Shown here: positions 21,589-30,711 of the stretch, in pieces
Layout of the letters: each line of letters opens with the position of its first letter
Position numbering within the stretch: position 1 is the stretch's first letter
Source: an uncultured Dysgonomonas sp.
GTDB taxonomy: Bacteria > Bacteroidota > Bacteroidia > Bacteroidales > Dysgonomonadaceae
NCBI GenBank assembly: GCA_900556485.1
Contig: USOX01000001.1
Location: forward strand, 186,001-250,000
Length of the DNA: 64,000 nt
Direction of reading: 5' to 3'
Made by a program: the position numbers and the translations under genes
Notes under the pieces: generated by a model
Told to the model about the DNA's origin: nothing
Seen by the model: the letters and a program-made list of their open reading frames with translations, nothing else
Databases searched by the model: none

Positions 21589-22143
21589 TTAATTTGGTTT
21601 GCTAACTTCCTGAATAATCTCCATCCCTTTCAAAATAGCCTGTTCATTCATTGGTAACAATTTGTGATGGCGTTCAGGTAATGATTTTTTCAGTCCTAAC
21701 ATTACATTCTCCAAATGTACCATTGGTGCTACTTTCAACAATCCTCCCAAGACAATCATATTTACAGCTTTTGTATTCTGCATCAGAGTAGCTGTATCAA
21801 TAGCATCTATTTTGTAGATATGTATATCTTTTCGTGAAGGTGGCCTCTGAAAACCATTTGGATCATATATCAGTATACCACCGGGTTTCACATAAGGCTC
21901 GAATTTTTCGAGAGATGGTTGATTTAATATAATAGCTATATCGTATTCGTTCACAATGGGAGAACTAATAGGATTGTCGCTTAATATGACGGTTACATTA
22001 GCTGTACCTCCACGTTGTTCAGGTCCGTAGGAAGGGAACCACGAAACTTCCTTATCCTCCATAAGTCCTGAGTATGCTAATATTTTGCCCATTGACAAAA
22101 CTCCCTGACCTCCAAAACCTGCTATTACTATTTCTTTTGTCAT
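21589..22143 (-). CDS. 2-oxoacid:ferredoxin oxidoreductase, gamma subunit
   Basis: The gamma subunit of a four-subunit 2-oxoglutarate or branched-chain 2-oxoacid:ferredoxin oxidoreductase. The 184 residues start EIVIAGFGGQGVLSMGKILA, the family signature, followed by SWFPSYGPEQRGGTANVTVI. It is the last gene of an operon read on the minus strand as ferredoxin-alpha-beta-gamma. Confidence 0.93.
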   Translation of the reverse strand: MTKEIVIAGFGGQGVLSMGKILAYSGLMEDKEVSWFPSYGPEQRGGTANVTVILSDNPISSPIVNEYDIAIILNQPSLEKFEPYVKPGGILIYDPNGFQRPPSRKDIHIYKIDAIDTATLMQNTKAVNMIVLGGLLKVAPMVHLENVMLGLKKSLPERHHKLLPMNEQAILKGMEIIQEVSKPN

Positions 22144-22154
22144 ACTTTTTAGGT

Positions 22155-22913
22155 TTAAATGTTTTTCAAATCTCCCAAAGGATATGCAGGGAACATATTT
22201 TCTACCATCCAGTCATTAGATGCAGCAGGAGTCATTTTCCATCCCGAACTACAAGTAGAAACAATCTCGACAATAGATGTTCCTTTTCCTTCCATTGAAT
22301 TTTCAAAAGCCTTTTTTATCATGCGTTTCGCCTTCTTTACAGCAGCAGCAGTATGTACACTCTGACGTGTAGCTAAGCATACGCCTTCGAGTTGAGCCAA
22401 AAGGTTTGTAATTTTTAGAGGATAACCATTTTCGTGAATATCACGTCCGTTGGGAGTAGTAGAAGTCTTCATATTCTCCAATGTTGTAGGAGCCATCTGA
22501 CCTCCAGTCATACCATATATACCATTATTGATAAAGATGATAGCTATATTTTCACCTCTGTTTGCAGCATGTATTGTTTCAGCCGTACCGATAGCGGCTA
22601 AATCTCCATCACCTTGATAGGTAAATACCAGCTTATCTGGATTCAGGCGTTTTACAGCTGTAGCTACAGCAGGAGCGCGTCCGTGAGCAGCTTCTTGCCA
22701 ATCCACATCCAGATAATTGTATGCAAATACAGCACAGCCAACAGGAGCAATTGCTATTGTTTTTTCTGTAAGCCCCATTTCTTCAATGAGCTCTGCTATT
22801 ATTTTATGTACAACACCATGTGAACAGCCAGGACAATAATGCATTTCTGCATCGTTCATCAATACAGGCTTTGCATATACCAGATTTGCAGGGTCTATTA
22901 TATTTGTACTCAT
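22155..22913 (-). CDS. 2-oxoacid:ferredoxin oxidoreductase, beta (TPP-binding) subunit
   Basis: Binds thiamine diphosphate and performs oxidative decarboxylation with the alpha subunit. The start is placed at 22913 (MSTNIIDPANLVYAKPVLMN), giving 252 residues; the open frame runs 32 codons further upstream into the alpha gene, with a composition unlike this family. Conserved blocks are HYCPGCSHGVVHK, GDGDLAAIGTAETIHAANRG (TPP motif GDGD) and NNGIYGMTGGQMAPTT. The substrate (2-oxoglutarate, 2-oxoisovalerate or both) cannot be read from sequence by eye. Confidence 0.92.
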   Translation of the reverse strand: MSTNIIDPANLVYAKPVLMNDAEMHYCPGCSHGVVHKIIAELIEEMGLTEKTIAIAPVGCAVFAYNYLDVDWQEAAHGRAPAVATAVKRLNPDKLVFTYQGDGDLAAIGTAETIHAANRGENIAIIFINNGIYGMTGGQMAPTTLENMKTSTTPNGRDIHENGYPLKITNLLAQLEGVCLATRQSVHTAAAVKKAKRMIKKAFENSMEGKGTSIVEIVSTCSSGWKMTPAASNDWMVENMFPAYPLGDLKNI

Positions 22914-22953
22914 AGTTTTATTACTTTGAATATTAAACACACAGCTACTTTTA

Positions 22954-24036
22954 TTAGCAGCCAAATTTATTTTGTAGAGCCTCCACAACTTCAACCGGAG
23001 TAGGAACAATTCCTCCTAAACGACCGAAATGTTCGACTTTTACTTTTCCGTTTACAGCTAAACGAACATCTTCTACCATTTGACCGGCATTCATTTCCAC
23101 TGTAAGTATACCTTTTATTTTATTTGCGTATTTATCAATCTCTTTAGACGGGAATGGCCATAGGGTAATAGGGCGGATAAGTCCTACTTTAATGCCTTTT
23201 TCTCTGGCCAGATCCATAGCTTTCTGGCATATGCGGGCAGCCGATCCAAAGGCTACGAATATATAGTCTGCATCTTCACAATTAATCTCCTGATGCATGC
23301 AAAGTTCATTCTCAATTTTTCTGTATTTTGCTTGGAGGCGAAGATTATTTACCTCCATCTTACTCGAATCCAGTTCGAGGGTAGTTATAATATTAGGTTT
23401 CCTATCTGCAGGTTTACCTAATGTTGCCCAAGGGCATTGTTCTCTGATTTCGGCTTCTGTCCTTCTAGGTTTGAATGCCGGAAGCTTTACTTTTTCCATC
23501 ATCTGACCTATAACCCCATCAGTAAGTATCAATGCTGGAGTTTGGTATTTGAAAGCCAGATCAAATCCAAGAGTAACAAAATCTGCCATTTCCTGAACCG
23601 AGCTGGGTGCTAATGTTATCAGTTTATAATCGCCATGTCCACCACCCTTTACAGCTTGAAAATAATCTGCTTGAGATGGTTGTATGGTTCCCAATCCGGG
23701 ACCACCACGCATTACGTTTACCAGTAAGCATGGCAACTCACCGGCGGCAATATATGATACGCCTTCCATCATAAGGCTCATACCCGGGCTCGAGGATGAA
23801 GTCATTACAGCTTTACCACATCCGGCACCTCCGTATACCATATTAATAGAAGCAGTTTCGCTCTCTGCTTGAAGCACAACCATTCCTGTTGTTTTCCATG
23901 GTGCTTCGCTCATTAGTGTTTCCATTATCTCCGACTGGGGAGTGATTGGATAACCGAAATAGCCATCCGCTCCATACCTTATTGCGGCATGAGCAATAGC
24001 ATCATTTCCTTTCATTAAAAATATTTCTTCTGACAT
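22954..24036 (-). CDS. vorB: 2-oxoacid:ferredoxin oxidoreductase, alpha subunit (VorB-type)
   Basis: 360 residues, starting FLMKGNDAIAHAAIRYGADG and followed by GYFGYPITPQSEIMETL, the pyrimidine-binding domain of the oxidoreductase family. SSSSPGMSLMMEGVSYIAAG and RGGPGLGTIQPSQADYFQA follow, and the C-terminal domain has FVAFGSAARICQKA and GQMVEDVRLAVNG. This subunit type is usually annotated VorB (3-methyl-2-oxobutanoate) but also works on 2-oxoglutarate in KOR enzymes. It is 41 bp upstream of the beta gene. Confidence 0.92.
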   Translation of the reverse strand: MSEEIFLMKGNDAIAHAAIRYGADGYFGYPITPQSEIMETLMSEAPWKTTGMVVLQAESETASINMVYGGAGCGKAVMTSSSSPGMSLMMEGVSYIAAGELPCLLVNVMRGGPGLGTIQPSQADYFQAVKGGGHGDYKLITLAPSSVQEMADFVTLGFDLAFKYQTPALILTDGVIGQMMEKVKLPAFKPRRTEAEIREQCPWATLGKPADRKPNIITTLELDSSKMEVNNLRLQAKYRKIENELCMHQEINCEDADYIFVAFGSAARICQKAMDLAREKGIKVGLIRPITLWPFPSKEIDKYANKIKGILTVEMNAGQMVEDVRLAVNGKVKVEHFGRLGGIVPTPVEVVEALQNKFGC

Positions 24037-24079
24037 AAGCTTTGATTGAGTTTTTTAACGAGTTACGATAACCTGAATC

Positions 24080-24310
24080 TTATTCAAACTTCTTCTTGTA
24101 TACAGTTATACATCCATCTGGGCATACATATCCGCAATTAGCACATCCGATACAAGCTTCGGGGTTTTTCATGTAGGCAAAGTGATACCCCTTCTGATTT
24201 ACGTTTCGTGGCTGTAACTCTAATACGTCGCATGGGCATGAAACTACACAAAGGTTACATCCTTTGCAGCGTTCTTCATTTACTACGACTGATCCTTTTA
24301 TTTTGGCCAT
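24080..24310 (-). CDS. 2-oxoacid:ferredoxin oxidoreductase, delta (2[4Fe-4S]) subunit
   Basis: A 76-residue ferredoxin-like protein with two full CxxCxxCxxxC motifs: CKGCNLCVVSCPCDVLEL and CIGCANCGYVCPDGCI. It passes electrons from the TPP site to ferredoxin or flavodoxin. It is the first gene of the operon, 66 bp downstream of a good promoter box. Confidence 0.94.
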   Translation of the reverse strand: MAKIKGSVVVNEERCKGCNLCVVSCPCDVLELQPRNVNQKGYHFAYMKNPEACIGCANCGYVCPDGCITVYKKKFE

Positions 24311-24375
24311 TTTAGTAATAATTTTTTTAGCATTATTTTCCCTGTGTAGTGGAGAAAAATTATCTTGATCTCATA

Positions 24376-24383
24376 CAAAGGTA
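24376..24383 (-). promoter_or_regulatory. -7 box of the 2-oxoacid oxidoreductase operon
   Basis: CAAAGGTA on the plus strand reads TACCTTTG on the minus strand (TAnnTTTG consensus), 66 bp before the delta-subunit start. Confidence 0.6.
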
Positions 24384-24510
24384 TATGTATTTCTTCTAAA
24401 AATATCCTTTTTCAAAATAAAGATGTTAAAAATAGTGATGTCATTAAACATATTTTTAAACCTACTTTTTTCCGAAATTGTTATAAGTCATTTACTTCCA
24501 AATTTATTTT

Positions 24511-24987
24511 TTAATCTGTCAGTATCTCCGTTTTTATATTGACAATTTGTATTAAATCGTTTGGCTTTATTTGAATTTGCAATCCGCGCTTTCCTGCACT
24601 TACATAGATATAATCAAATTTTTGGCACGATTTTTCTATATAGGAAGGAAACACTTTTTTCATACCTATCGGAGAACATGCTCCACGGATATATCCTGTA
24701 ACATTTAACAGGTCTTTCATTGGAATCATGTCACAATTCTTATTACCTGAGACTTTAGCAGCCAGTTTCAGGTTGAGTTCTTTAGCTCCGGGAATTATGC
24801 AAACAAAATATCCTGTTTTGTCTCCTTTCAACACTAATGTTTTGAATAATTGTTCTACAGGTTCGTTTAGCTGTTCGGCAACATGTATAGCACTAAGATT
24901 TGACTCATCTACCTCGTAAGGTATAAGTTTATATGCTATTTTGGCTTTGTCAAGTAACCTGACCGCATTGGTTTTTTCAATCTTCAT
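24511..24987 (-). CDS. ybaK: Cys-tRNA(Pro) deacylase, YbaK/EbsC family
   Basis: Hydrolyses cysteine wrongly attached to tRNA-Pro. The start is placed at 24987 (MKIEKTNAVRLLDKAKIAYK), giving 158 residues, the normal family length. The frame also has an ATG at 25041, but that codon lies inside a TAnnTTTG promoter box, so it is not likely used. Conserved blocks are TLVLKGDKTGYFVCIIPG (catalytic Lys), ELNLKLAAKVSG and GYIRGACSPIGMKK. Confidence 0.93.
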   Translation of the reverse strand: MKIEKTNAVRLLDKAKIAYKLIPYEVDESNLSAIHVAEQLNEPVEQLFKTLVLKGDKTGYFVCIIPGAKELNLKLAAKVSGNKNCDMIPMKDLLNVTGYIRGACSPIGMKKVFPSYIEKSCQKFDYIYVSAGKRGLQIQIKPNDLIQIVNIKTEILTD

Positions 24988-25038
24988 AGGATAATATCCT
25001 GCTTCAATATAGTAAAAAGAGTCTGATTTATTAACTGA

Positions 25039-25046
25039 CAAATTTA
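25039..25046 (-). promoter_or_regulatory. -7 box of ybaK promoter
   Basis: CAAATTTA on the plus strand reads TAAATTTG on the minus strand. It lies 52 bp before ATG 24987 and overlaps the alternative upstream start at 25041, which decides the start choice. Confidence 0.55.
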
Positions 25047-25084
25047 ATAGTATTTTATTAGTATACCTTCCTATTTATATATAT

Positions 25085-25723
25085 TTAAGGTGCTAATCTA
25101 TCTATTTTCCATTTATCGTCAATCAGATGATACTGTATCCTGTCGTGCAGCCGGTTTTCGCGTCCTTGCCAAAACTCAATAAGCTGAGGTTTTACAATAT
25201 ATCCACCCCAATTATTGGGACGGGAAATGCCTTTTTCTCCAAATCTTATTTCAAAATCGACCATTAGTTCTTCCAGATACTCTCTGTTCGGGATAACTTG
25301 ACTTTGGGGCGATGCCCAGGCACCCAATTTACTTTTTGCCGGACGCATCTCAAAGTAAGAGTCCGACTCAGCAGCTGATATTTTACTAATTATTCCCTCT
25401 ATACGTACCTGTCTCTCTAGTTCGTGCCACACAAAGTTTAAGGCACAATATTTATTATGATCAATCTGTTTTGCCTTTTTGCTATCGTAGTTAGTGAAGA
25501 ATACAAATCCTTCCGATTTTAATTGCTTGAGTAAAACAACCCGGGAGGAAGGCTTGCCATCAGTTGTTGCTGTAGCCAGATTCATAGCATTGGGTTCTAA
25601 AGCCTCAGCCTCTATAGCCTCATTCAGCCATTGCTCGAACATCTTTATCGGGTTTGTCTTCACATCTTTTTCGTCTAAAGATTTCAATGTGAAATCGCGA
25701 CGTAAATCAAATAAATCTTTCAT
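25085..25723 (-). CDS. pdxH: Pyridoxamine 5'-phosphate oxidase
   Basis: FMN enzyme that makes pyridoxal phosphate from pyridoxine or pyridoxamine phosphate. The 212 residues show NAMNLATATTDGKPSSRVVL, GFVFFTNYDSKKAKQI, WHELERQVRIEG, ASPQSQVI and the C-terminal signature EFWQGRENRLHDRIQY. The start codon shares one base with the stop of the upstream DUF423 gene, so the two are translationally coupled. As it uses O2 as electron acceptor, it hints that the organism meets oxygen. Confidence 0.95.
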   Translation of the reverse strand: MKDLFDLRRDFTLKSLDEKDVKTNPIKMFEQWLNEAIEAEALEPNAMNLATATTDGKPSSRVVLLKQLKSEGFVFFTNYDSKKAKQIDHNKYCALNFVWHELERQVRIEGIISKISAAESDSYFEMRPAKSKLGAWASPQSQVIPNREYLEELMVDFEIRFGEKGISRPNNWGGYIVKPQLIEFWQGRENRLHDRIQYHLIDDKWKIDRLAP

Positions 25724-26112
25724 TACAATACTTTACTTTTTACGAAGTGTATGATTAACAACATCCATCCGGTAATCATAAACAAACCGCCGACAGGTGT
25801 TATTGGTCCCAGGAAACGCAGATTTATACCCCAGTATTCAGCAAACGACAAGAAGTAAATACTGAAAGAGAATAGAATAACACCTGTTATAATACATATA
25901 GCCGACCATTTTTCGAGAGACGATGCAAAAGATAAGGCAAAACCAATCACTAATAGTAATATAGCATGATACATTTGATATTGAACTCCAGTTTCGAAGC
26001 TAATCAACTTTTCAGGTGTCAACATTCTCTTGAATGCATGAGCCCCGAATGCACCTAGTATAACTGCAAGCATTCCGTATACACCGCCGGCTATTAAGAC
26101 CAATTGTTTCAT
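25723..26112 (-). CDS. DUF423 membrane protein
   Basis: A 129-residue inner-membrane protein with four hydrophobic helices (GGVYGMLAVILGAFGAHAFK, MYHAILLLVIGFALSFAS, ICIITGVILFSFSIYFLSF, GPITPVGGLFMITGWMLLII). GAFGAHAF and GPITPVGGL are DUF423 signatures. Function unknown. It overlaps gltA by 4 bases (ATGA) and pdxH by 1 base, in a tight gltA-DUF423-pdxH operon. Confidence 0.9.
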   Translation of the reverse strand: MKQLVLIAGGVYGMLAVILGAFGAHAFKRMLTPEKLISFETGVQYQMYHAILLLVIGFALSFASSLEKWSAICIITGVILFSFSIYFLSFAEYWGINLRFLGPITPVGGLFMITGWMLLIIHFVKSKVL

Positions 26113-27470
26113 TCTCTTTTATCTAAAGGCATATAATCTTTTATCTCTGCTGCATTTTTGTATGCCGGACGAATAATGCGTTTTTGTCTGAAGTTCAATT
26201 CTTCGATGCGGTGCGCTGTCCATCCTACAATACGTGCCATTGCAAACAGAGGTGTAAATATCTCTTGAGGTAGGCCTATCATATCATATACAAACCCGGA
26301 ATAGAAGTCTACATTTGCACAAACCTGTTTTTTGACGCTTTTACCCTTCTTTTCCATAAAGTTGTAAATAGCACGTTCCTCAAGTAAGCTCATGAAGTTA
26401 AACTCTGCTTCCCTGCCTTTTTCTATTGCCAGATCGCGTGCCATCTCTTTTAATAAGACCGTACGAGGATCGGATATGGTATAAATGGCATGTCCCATAC
26501 CATAAAACAATCCAGTCTTATCATATGCTTCCTTATTTAGTATTTTTAATACATAATTATCTATTTCCTCTATGCTAGTCCAGTCTTTTACATTTCGTTT
26601 GATGTTTTTAAGCATATCTACTACCTTAAGGTTAGCTCCTCCATGTAGAGGGCCTTTGAGCGAACCGATTCCCGCGGCGATAGCTGAATAAGTATCTGTT
26701 CCTGCTGAACTGGTAACACGTACTGTAAAAGTAGAGTTATTACCACCACCATGATCAGCATGAACCATCAGTGCGAGGTCTAATATCTTTACATCCAAAG
26801 GAGTATAGTGCTGCCCTTTCATCAGATATAAGAAATTTTCGGCAAGTGAAAGGTTTGGCTGAGGGTGTCTTATATGTAGCGATTTCCCATGACTATGTCG
26901 TAATGCATTATGAGCATAAGCTATTATTGTAGGGAAAGTCGCTATAAGGTTCAGCGATTGTTTTATAAGGTTGTCTGGCGAAGTATCATCCGGTCTTTCA
27001 TCAAAAGTGTATAACTCCAGAACGCATCTGGAAAGATAATTCATGATATCCTGACCTCCCAAATCTAAAATATGCATGACAATTTTTGGATTTAAATCCA
27101 TCATACAACTTAAGAGTTCCGAAAATTCATCTAGTTCGGACTTATTAGGAAGATTTCCCGAAAGGATTAAATAAACAACCTCTTCGAATCCTAATCTGTT
27201 TTCTTTCTGTGCCCCTCTTACTATATCTTCAAGGCTTACCCCTCTATACATTAGTCTGCCCGGAATAGGATAAGTATTTCCGTTTTCGTCCCGGTCGTAT
27301 CCTACTACATCTCCTACTTTAGTAAGTCCTACAACTACTCCCGTATGGTCTTCGTTGCGTAAACCTCGTTTCACATTGTAACTTTGAAATAGGTCATTTT
27401 CAATATTACAGGTCGAACTTACAGTATTAGATATCTTATCTACTATCGCTTTGTCTTTCAATCTATCCAT
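26109..27470 (-). CDS. gltA: Citrate synthase
   Basis: Condenses acetyl-CoA with oxaloacetate. The 453 residues show YRGVSLEDIVRGA, VHADHGGGNNSTFTVRV (catalytic His region), GSLKGPLHGGANLKV (second catalytic His) and GMGHAIYTISDPR. The C-terminal FTPLFAMARIVGWTAHRIEE holds the substrate-binding Arg. The long N-terminal extension is normal for the Bacteroidota form. It heads the operon with DUF423 and pdxH. A dispersed leader element lies just upstream in the same orientation. Isocitrate dehydrogenase, often beside gltA and aconitase in Bacteroides, is not here. Confidence 0.95.
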   Translation of the reverse strand: MDRLKDKAIVDKISNTVSSTCNIENDLFQSYNVKRGLRNEDHTGVVVGLTKVGDVVGYDRDENGNTYPIPGRLMYRGVSLEDIVRGAQKENRLGFEEVVYLILSGNLPNKSELDEFSELLSCMMDLNPKIVMHILDLGGQDIMNYLSRCVLELYTFDERPDDTSPDNLIKQSLNLIATFPTIIAYAHNALRHSHGKSLHIRHPQPNLSLAENFLYLMKGQHYTPLDVKILDLALMVHADHGGGNNSTFTVRVTSSAGTDTYSAIAAGIGSLKGPLHGGANLKVVDMLKNIKRNVKDWTSIEEIDNYVLKILNKEAYDKTGLFYGMGHAIYTISDPRTVLLKEMARDLAIEKGREAEFNFMSLLEERAIYNFMEKKGKSVKKQVCANVDFYSGFVYDMIGLPQEIFTPLFAMARIVGWTAHRIEELNFRQKRIIRPAYKNAAEIKDYMPLDKRE

Positions 27471-27492
27471 AGTATTTTCTATGTTATGGTTT

Positions 27493-27609
27493 TAAAAAAG
27501 TGACAAAAGTGACACTTTTTGTATACTTTTTCAATGTAACTTTTTCTGTCTTGCAACTCGTAACTGCCCATAGGGCATAGCAACTTGCAACTAATTATAT
27601 AGATAAAGA
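27493..27609 (-). repeat. Dispersed leader element, copy 3
   Basis: Read on the minus strand it opens ACTTTATCTATATAATTAG, has AGTTGCAAGTTGC and GTTACGAGTTGCAAG around a GCCC-TAT-GGGC palindrome, and ends GTGTCACTTTTGTCAC. The dyad AAAAGTG-A-CACTTTT is at 27505-27519. It ends about 23 bp before the gltA start and points toward gltA. Confidence 0.8.
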
Positions 27610-27618
27610 TTTTGGTAT

Positions 27619-28059
27619 TTAAAATACCAGATCACAATTCATTTCCACTCTGTTGATTTTAGCACCTAGTTTTTCGTAAAAATGTATGGCTGCCTGATTC
27701 CAGTTCGAAACCTGCCAACGAATACCATTGCATTTTTCCTTTTTTGCCAGATCTATTACTTTATTGATTAACATGGTTCCAATCCCTTGTCCACGATATT
27801 TTTCTCTGACATACAAATCATCCATATACATAGACTTACCTGTCCATGTATAATATGCAAAAAAATAATTGACGTATCCGGCAATATTACTGTTCTCGTC
27901 CCGGGCTATAAATCCACGAAAATACTCTTTCTCTTTTTTCATCCTCTCTACTGAGTTATTCATTTTCTCGGGTAGGTTTTCGAAAGTTGCAAATTCAAGA
28001 AATAATGTTGCCAAAGCATCAAAATCTTTCTCTTTTATAGGTTCAATTGTTATTTGCAT
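27619..28059 (-). CDS. GNAT-family N-acetyltransferase
   Basis: A 146-residue single-domain acetyltransferase: MQITIEPIKEKDFDALATLF at the start, MYMDDLYVREKYRGQGIGTM with the acetyl-CoA pyrophosphate loop (R-G-Q-G-I-G), and NWNQAAIHFYEKLGAK. The closest type I recognise is the spermidine/diamine or general amino-group GNAT. The substrate cannot be told. It lies 32 bp downstream of aconitase on the same strand. Confidence 0.88.
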   Translation of the reverse strand: MQITIEPIKEKDFDALATLFLEFATFENLPEKMNNSVERMKKEKEYFRGFIARDENSNIAGYVNYFFAYYTWTGKSMYMDDLYVREKYRGQGIGTMLINKVIDLAKKEKCNGIRWQVSNWNQAAIHFYEKLGAKINRVEMNCDLVF

Positions 28060-28091
28060 TTGGTTTTCAATTGGTTGTAAGAATGTTTAGG

Positions 28092-30359
28092 TTATATTCT
28101 TTTCATATAATTCAAAGCACTTCCGGCTTTAAACCATTCAATCTGGGTTTCGTTATAAGTATGAGCAACATCAAATGATTCCTTAGTCCCATCATTATGA
28201 GTAAGCTCAATCATAAGATTTTTCCCGGGTTTGAAATCAATTAGACCCATGATGCTTATTTTATCATTTTCTCTAATCTTATCATAATCATCTTTATTGA
28301 TAAAAGTAAGAGCCAGCATCCCTTGTTTTTTCAGGTTTGTTTCGTGAATACGGGCAAACGATTTAACAAGAATAGCTTTTACATTCAAAAAACGGGGTTC
28401 CATCGCAGCATGTTCGCGGGAAGAACCTTCTCCATAATTCTCCTCAGCAACAACTATCGAACCTAGTCCTTCAGCTTTAAACTTACGGGCTAATGCCGGA
28501 ACAGCTATATATTCTCTGGTTTCAGTATCGAGAACAGCATTCGTTTTATCATTAAAAGTATTAACGGCTCCTATCAGCATATTATCTGAAATATTATCCA
28601 AATGCCCCCGGAAACGTAGCCATGGTCCAGCCATTGAGATATGGTCGGTGGTACATTTACCCTTTACTTTGATAAGTAATGGTTGTTCAATAATATCTTT
28701 GCCATTCCATGCGGCGAAAGGTTTTAGTTCTTGTAAACGTTGCGAGTCTGCTGCTATCTTTATTTCGATGTTTGAGCCATCTTCGGATGGAGCAACATAA
28801 CCAGAATCTTCCATACTATATCCTTTTGGAGGAAGTTCGTATCCCTGAGGTTCTTGTAGTTTTACCTGCTCTCCTTTTTCGTTAACGAGTGTGTCAGTCA
28901 TCGGATTGAAGCAAAGATCCCCGGCTATGCTGAGTGCTGCTACAATTTCGGGAGAGGTTACAAAAGCATGGGTATTCGGATTGCCATCATTTCTTTTAGC
29001 AAAATTGCGATTGAAAGATGTGACTATCGAATTTGGACGTTCCGGATTTTCCGATTCCCGCTTCCATTGACCGATGCAAGGCCCACAGGCATTAGCCATA
29101 ATAGTTGCGCCAACCTCTTCGAAAATTGGAAGTATACCATCTCTTTCGGCTGTATAGCGTACTTGCTCTGATCCTGGATTTATTATAAACTGAGCCTTTA
29201 CTTTTATGTGCTGATCTTTCGCGTCTTTCACTATCGATACTGCTCGCGATAAATCTTCGTAAGAAGAGTTCGTACACGAACCTATAAGTCCTACCTCCAT
29301 TTGCTGAGGATAGCCTTTTTCTTTTACTATTTTAGCAAATTCAGATATTGGGTGAGCGGCGTCGGGAGTAAAAGGCCCATTTACATATGGTTCTAAAGTA
29401 GAGAGGTCAATTTCTATGATTTGGTCAAAATATTTATCAGGATTGTTTACTACTTCTTTGTCCGGTTGCAAATATTGAGATATTCCGTCAGCTAGTTCGG
29501 CAACATCGGCTCTGCCTGTAATCTTTAAATATTCAGAAGACTTTGTATCGTAAGGGAATATCGAAGACGTAGCTCCAACTTCTGCTCCCATATTGCAGAT
29601 TGTAGCCTTACCTGTAGCAGATAACGAAGCTGTCCCTTCGCCAAAGTATTCTATAATAGCATTGGTTCCACCTTTTACAGTGAGTATGCCTGCCAGTTTC
29701 AGTATTACATCTTTAGAAGAAGCCCATCCTGATAATTTTCCGGTTAGTTTTACACCTATTAGTTTAGGCATCTTTAGCTCCCAGGGCATTCCTGCCATTA
29801 CGTCTACAGCATCAGCACCTCCTACACCTATTGCTACCATTCCTAGCCCTCCGGCATTAGGAGTGTGCGAGTCTGTTCCTATCATCATCCCTCCCGGAAA
29901 TGCATAATTTTCGAGCACAACCTGATGAATAATACCTGCCCCCGGTTTCCAGAATCCGATTCCGAATTTATTGGATACAGCACTTAAGAAGTCATATACT
30001 TCTTTATTGGTAATTTCGGCTGTATTCAGGTCTTCTTTAGCCGACTTGTATGCCTGGATTAGGTGATCACAATGAACAGTAGATGGTACTGCAACTTTTG
30101 TACGCCCTGAATTCATCAACTGCAGTAATGCCATCTGTGCTGTGGCATCCTGCATAGCAACGCGGTCGGGAGAGAAATTTACATAATCGGTTGCTCTCAC
30201 GTAATTTTTTATTTCTTCTCCTTGCGACAGATGTGCATAAAGTATTTTCTCACTCAAAGTAAGGGGGCGATTTAGATTTTTTTTCGCATTGTCTACTTTC
30301 ATTGGAAATGTTTTGTAGAAGTTGCGAATCATATCTATGTCAAAAGTTGTACTTTTCAT
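28092..30359 (-). CDS. acn: Aconitate hydratase
   Basis: Isomerises citrate to isocitrate with a [4Fe-4S] cluster. At 755 residues it is the mitochondrial-type aconitase common in Bacteroidota. [43 protein letters not shown] and [11 protein letters not shown] supply the three cluster Cys ligands, and the swivel domain has [20 protein letters not shown] with the catalytic Ser/Arg. It is the first gene of a unit with the GNAT gene; gltA lies downstream past a repeat. Confidence 0.96.
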   Translation of the reverse strand: MKSTTFDIDMIRNFYKTFPMKVDNAKKNLNRPLTLSEKILYAHLSQGEEIKNYVRATDYVNFSPDRVAMQDATAQMALLQLMNSGRTKVAVPSTVHCDHLIQAYKSAKEDLNTAEITNKEVYDFLSAVSNKFGIGFWKPGAGIIHQVVLENYAFPGGMMIGTDSHTPNAGGLGMVAIGVGGADAVDVMAGMPWELKMPKLIGVKLTGKLSGWASSKDVILKLAGILTVKGGTNAIIEYFGEGTASLSATGKATICNMGAEVGATSSIFPYDTKSSEYLKITGRADVAELADGISQYLQPDKEVVNNPDKYFDQIIEIDLSTLEPYVNGPFTPDAAHPISEFAKIVKEKGYPQQMEVGLIGSCTNSSYEDLSRAVSIVKDAKDQHIKVKAQFIINPGSEQVRYTAERDGILPIFEEVGATIMANACGPCIGQWKRESENPERPNSIVTSFNRNFAKRNDGNPNTHAFVTSPEIVAALSIAGDLCFNPMTDTLVNEKGEQVKLQEPQGYELPPKGYSMEDSGYVAPSEDGSNIEIKIAADSQRLQELKPFAAWNGKDIIEQPLLIKVKGKCTTDHISMAGPWLRFRGHLDNISDNMLIGAVNTFNDKTNAVLDTETREYIAVPALARKFKAEGLGSIVVAEENYGEGSSREHAAMEPRFLNVKAILVKSFARIHETNLKKQGMLALTFINKDDYDKIRENDKISIMGLIDFKPGKNLMIELTHNDGTKESFDVAHTYNETQIEWFKAGSALNYMKRI

Positions 30360-30409
30360 TTTGTGTTTATAGCTTTTTTATAGTGATTGTTTAAAAATAT
30401 GTCAAAAAG

Positions 30410-30417
30410 CAAAGTTA
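30410..30417 (-). promoter_or_regulatory. -7 box of aconitase promoter
   Basis: CAAAGTTA on the plus strand reads TAACTTTG on the minus strand, a consensus TAnnTTTG, 51 bp before the aconitase start. Confidence 0.6.
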
Positions 30418-30678
30418 ATAAAATTATTCATATTATTTTGTAATATGCTAAGAGCCTGTTTGAGATAAAAATAAAATCATATCATTATATAAACGAGCAA
30501 TATGCTATAGAAGTTTACTCCGCAATATATTATTTAATAACGAAATAGAATGTATGAAATGATACAATAATCATATTTACTATAGATGGAGAGTGTTCGT
30601 TGCTGGCTGATATTAAACTTTCTGCTTCTAAAAATGTCAAAGAATCTGAATAGAAATATCTATCTTGAAGTATTTTCT
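30418..30678. other. Intergenic stretch between divergent aconitase and TPR genes
   Basis: AT-rich, with no open frame worth listing and no repeat shared with the rest of the window. A short AGAGCCTGTTTGAG at 30451-30464 resembles ends of some insertion sequences, but no matching second end was found. Confidence 0.4.
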
Positions 30679-30686
30679 TACTTTTG
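30679..30686 (+). promoter_or_regulatory. -7 box of TPR-sigma operon promoter
   Basis: TACTTTTG matches TAnnTTTG, 26 bp before the start codon at 30712. Confidence 0.5.
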
Positions 30687-30711
30687 TATTTTCAAAAAAT
30701 AATAATATTAG

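Noticed and set aside
22914..23009. N-terminal extension of the beta subunit of the 2-oxoacid oxidoreductase into the alpha-subunit gene
   Set aside because: The extra 32 residues are unlike the family and overlap the end of the alpha gene; the ATG at 22913 gives the normal length.
24988..25041. ATG 25041 as the start of ybaK
   Set aside because: It lies inside a TAnnTTTG promoter box on the minus strand, and the extra residues are absent from the family.
30451..30464. AGAGCCTGTTTGAG, resembling a terminal repeat of some insertion sequences
   Set aside because: No second inverted end, no transposase fragment and no target duplication nearby; too short to support a mobile element.
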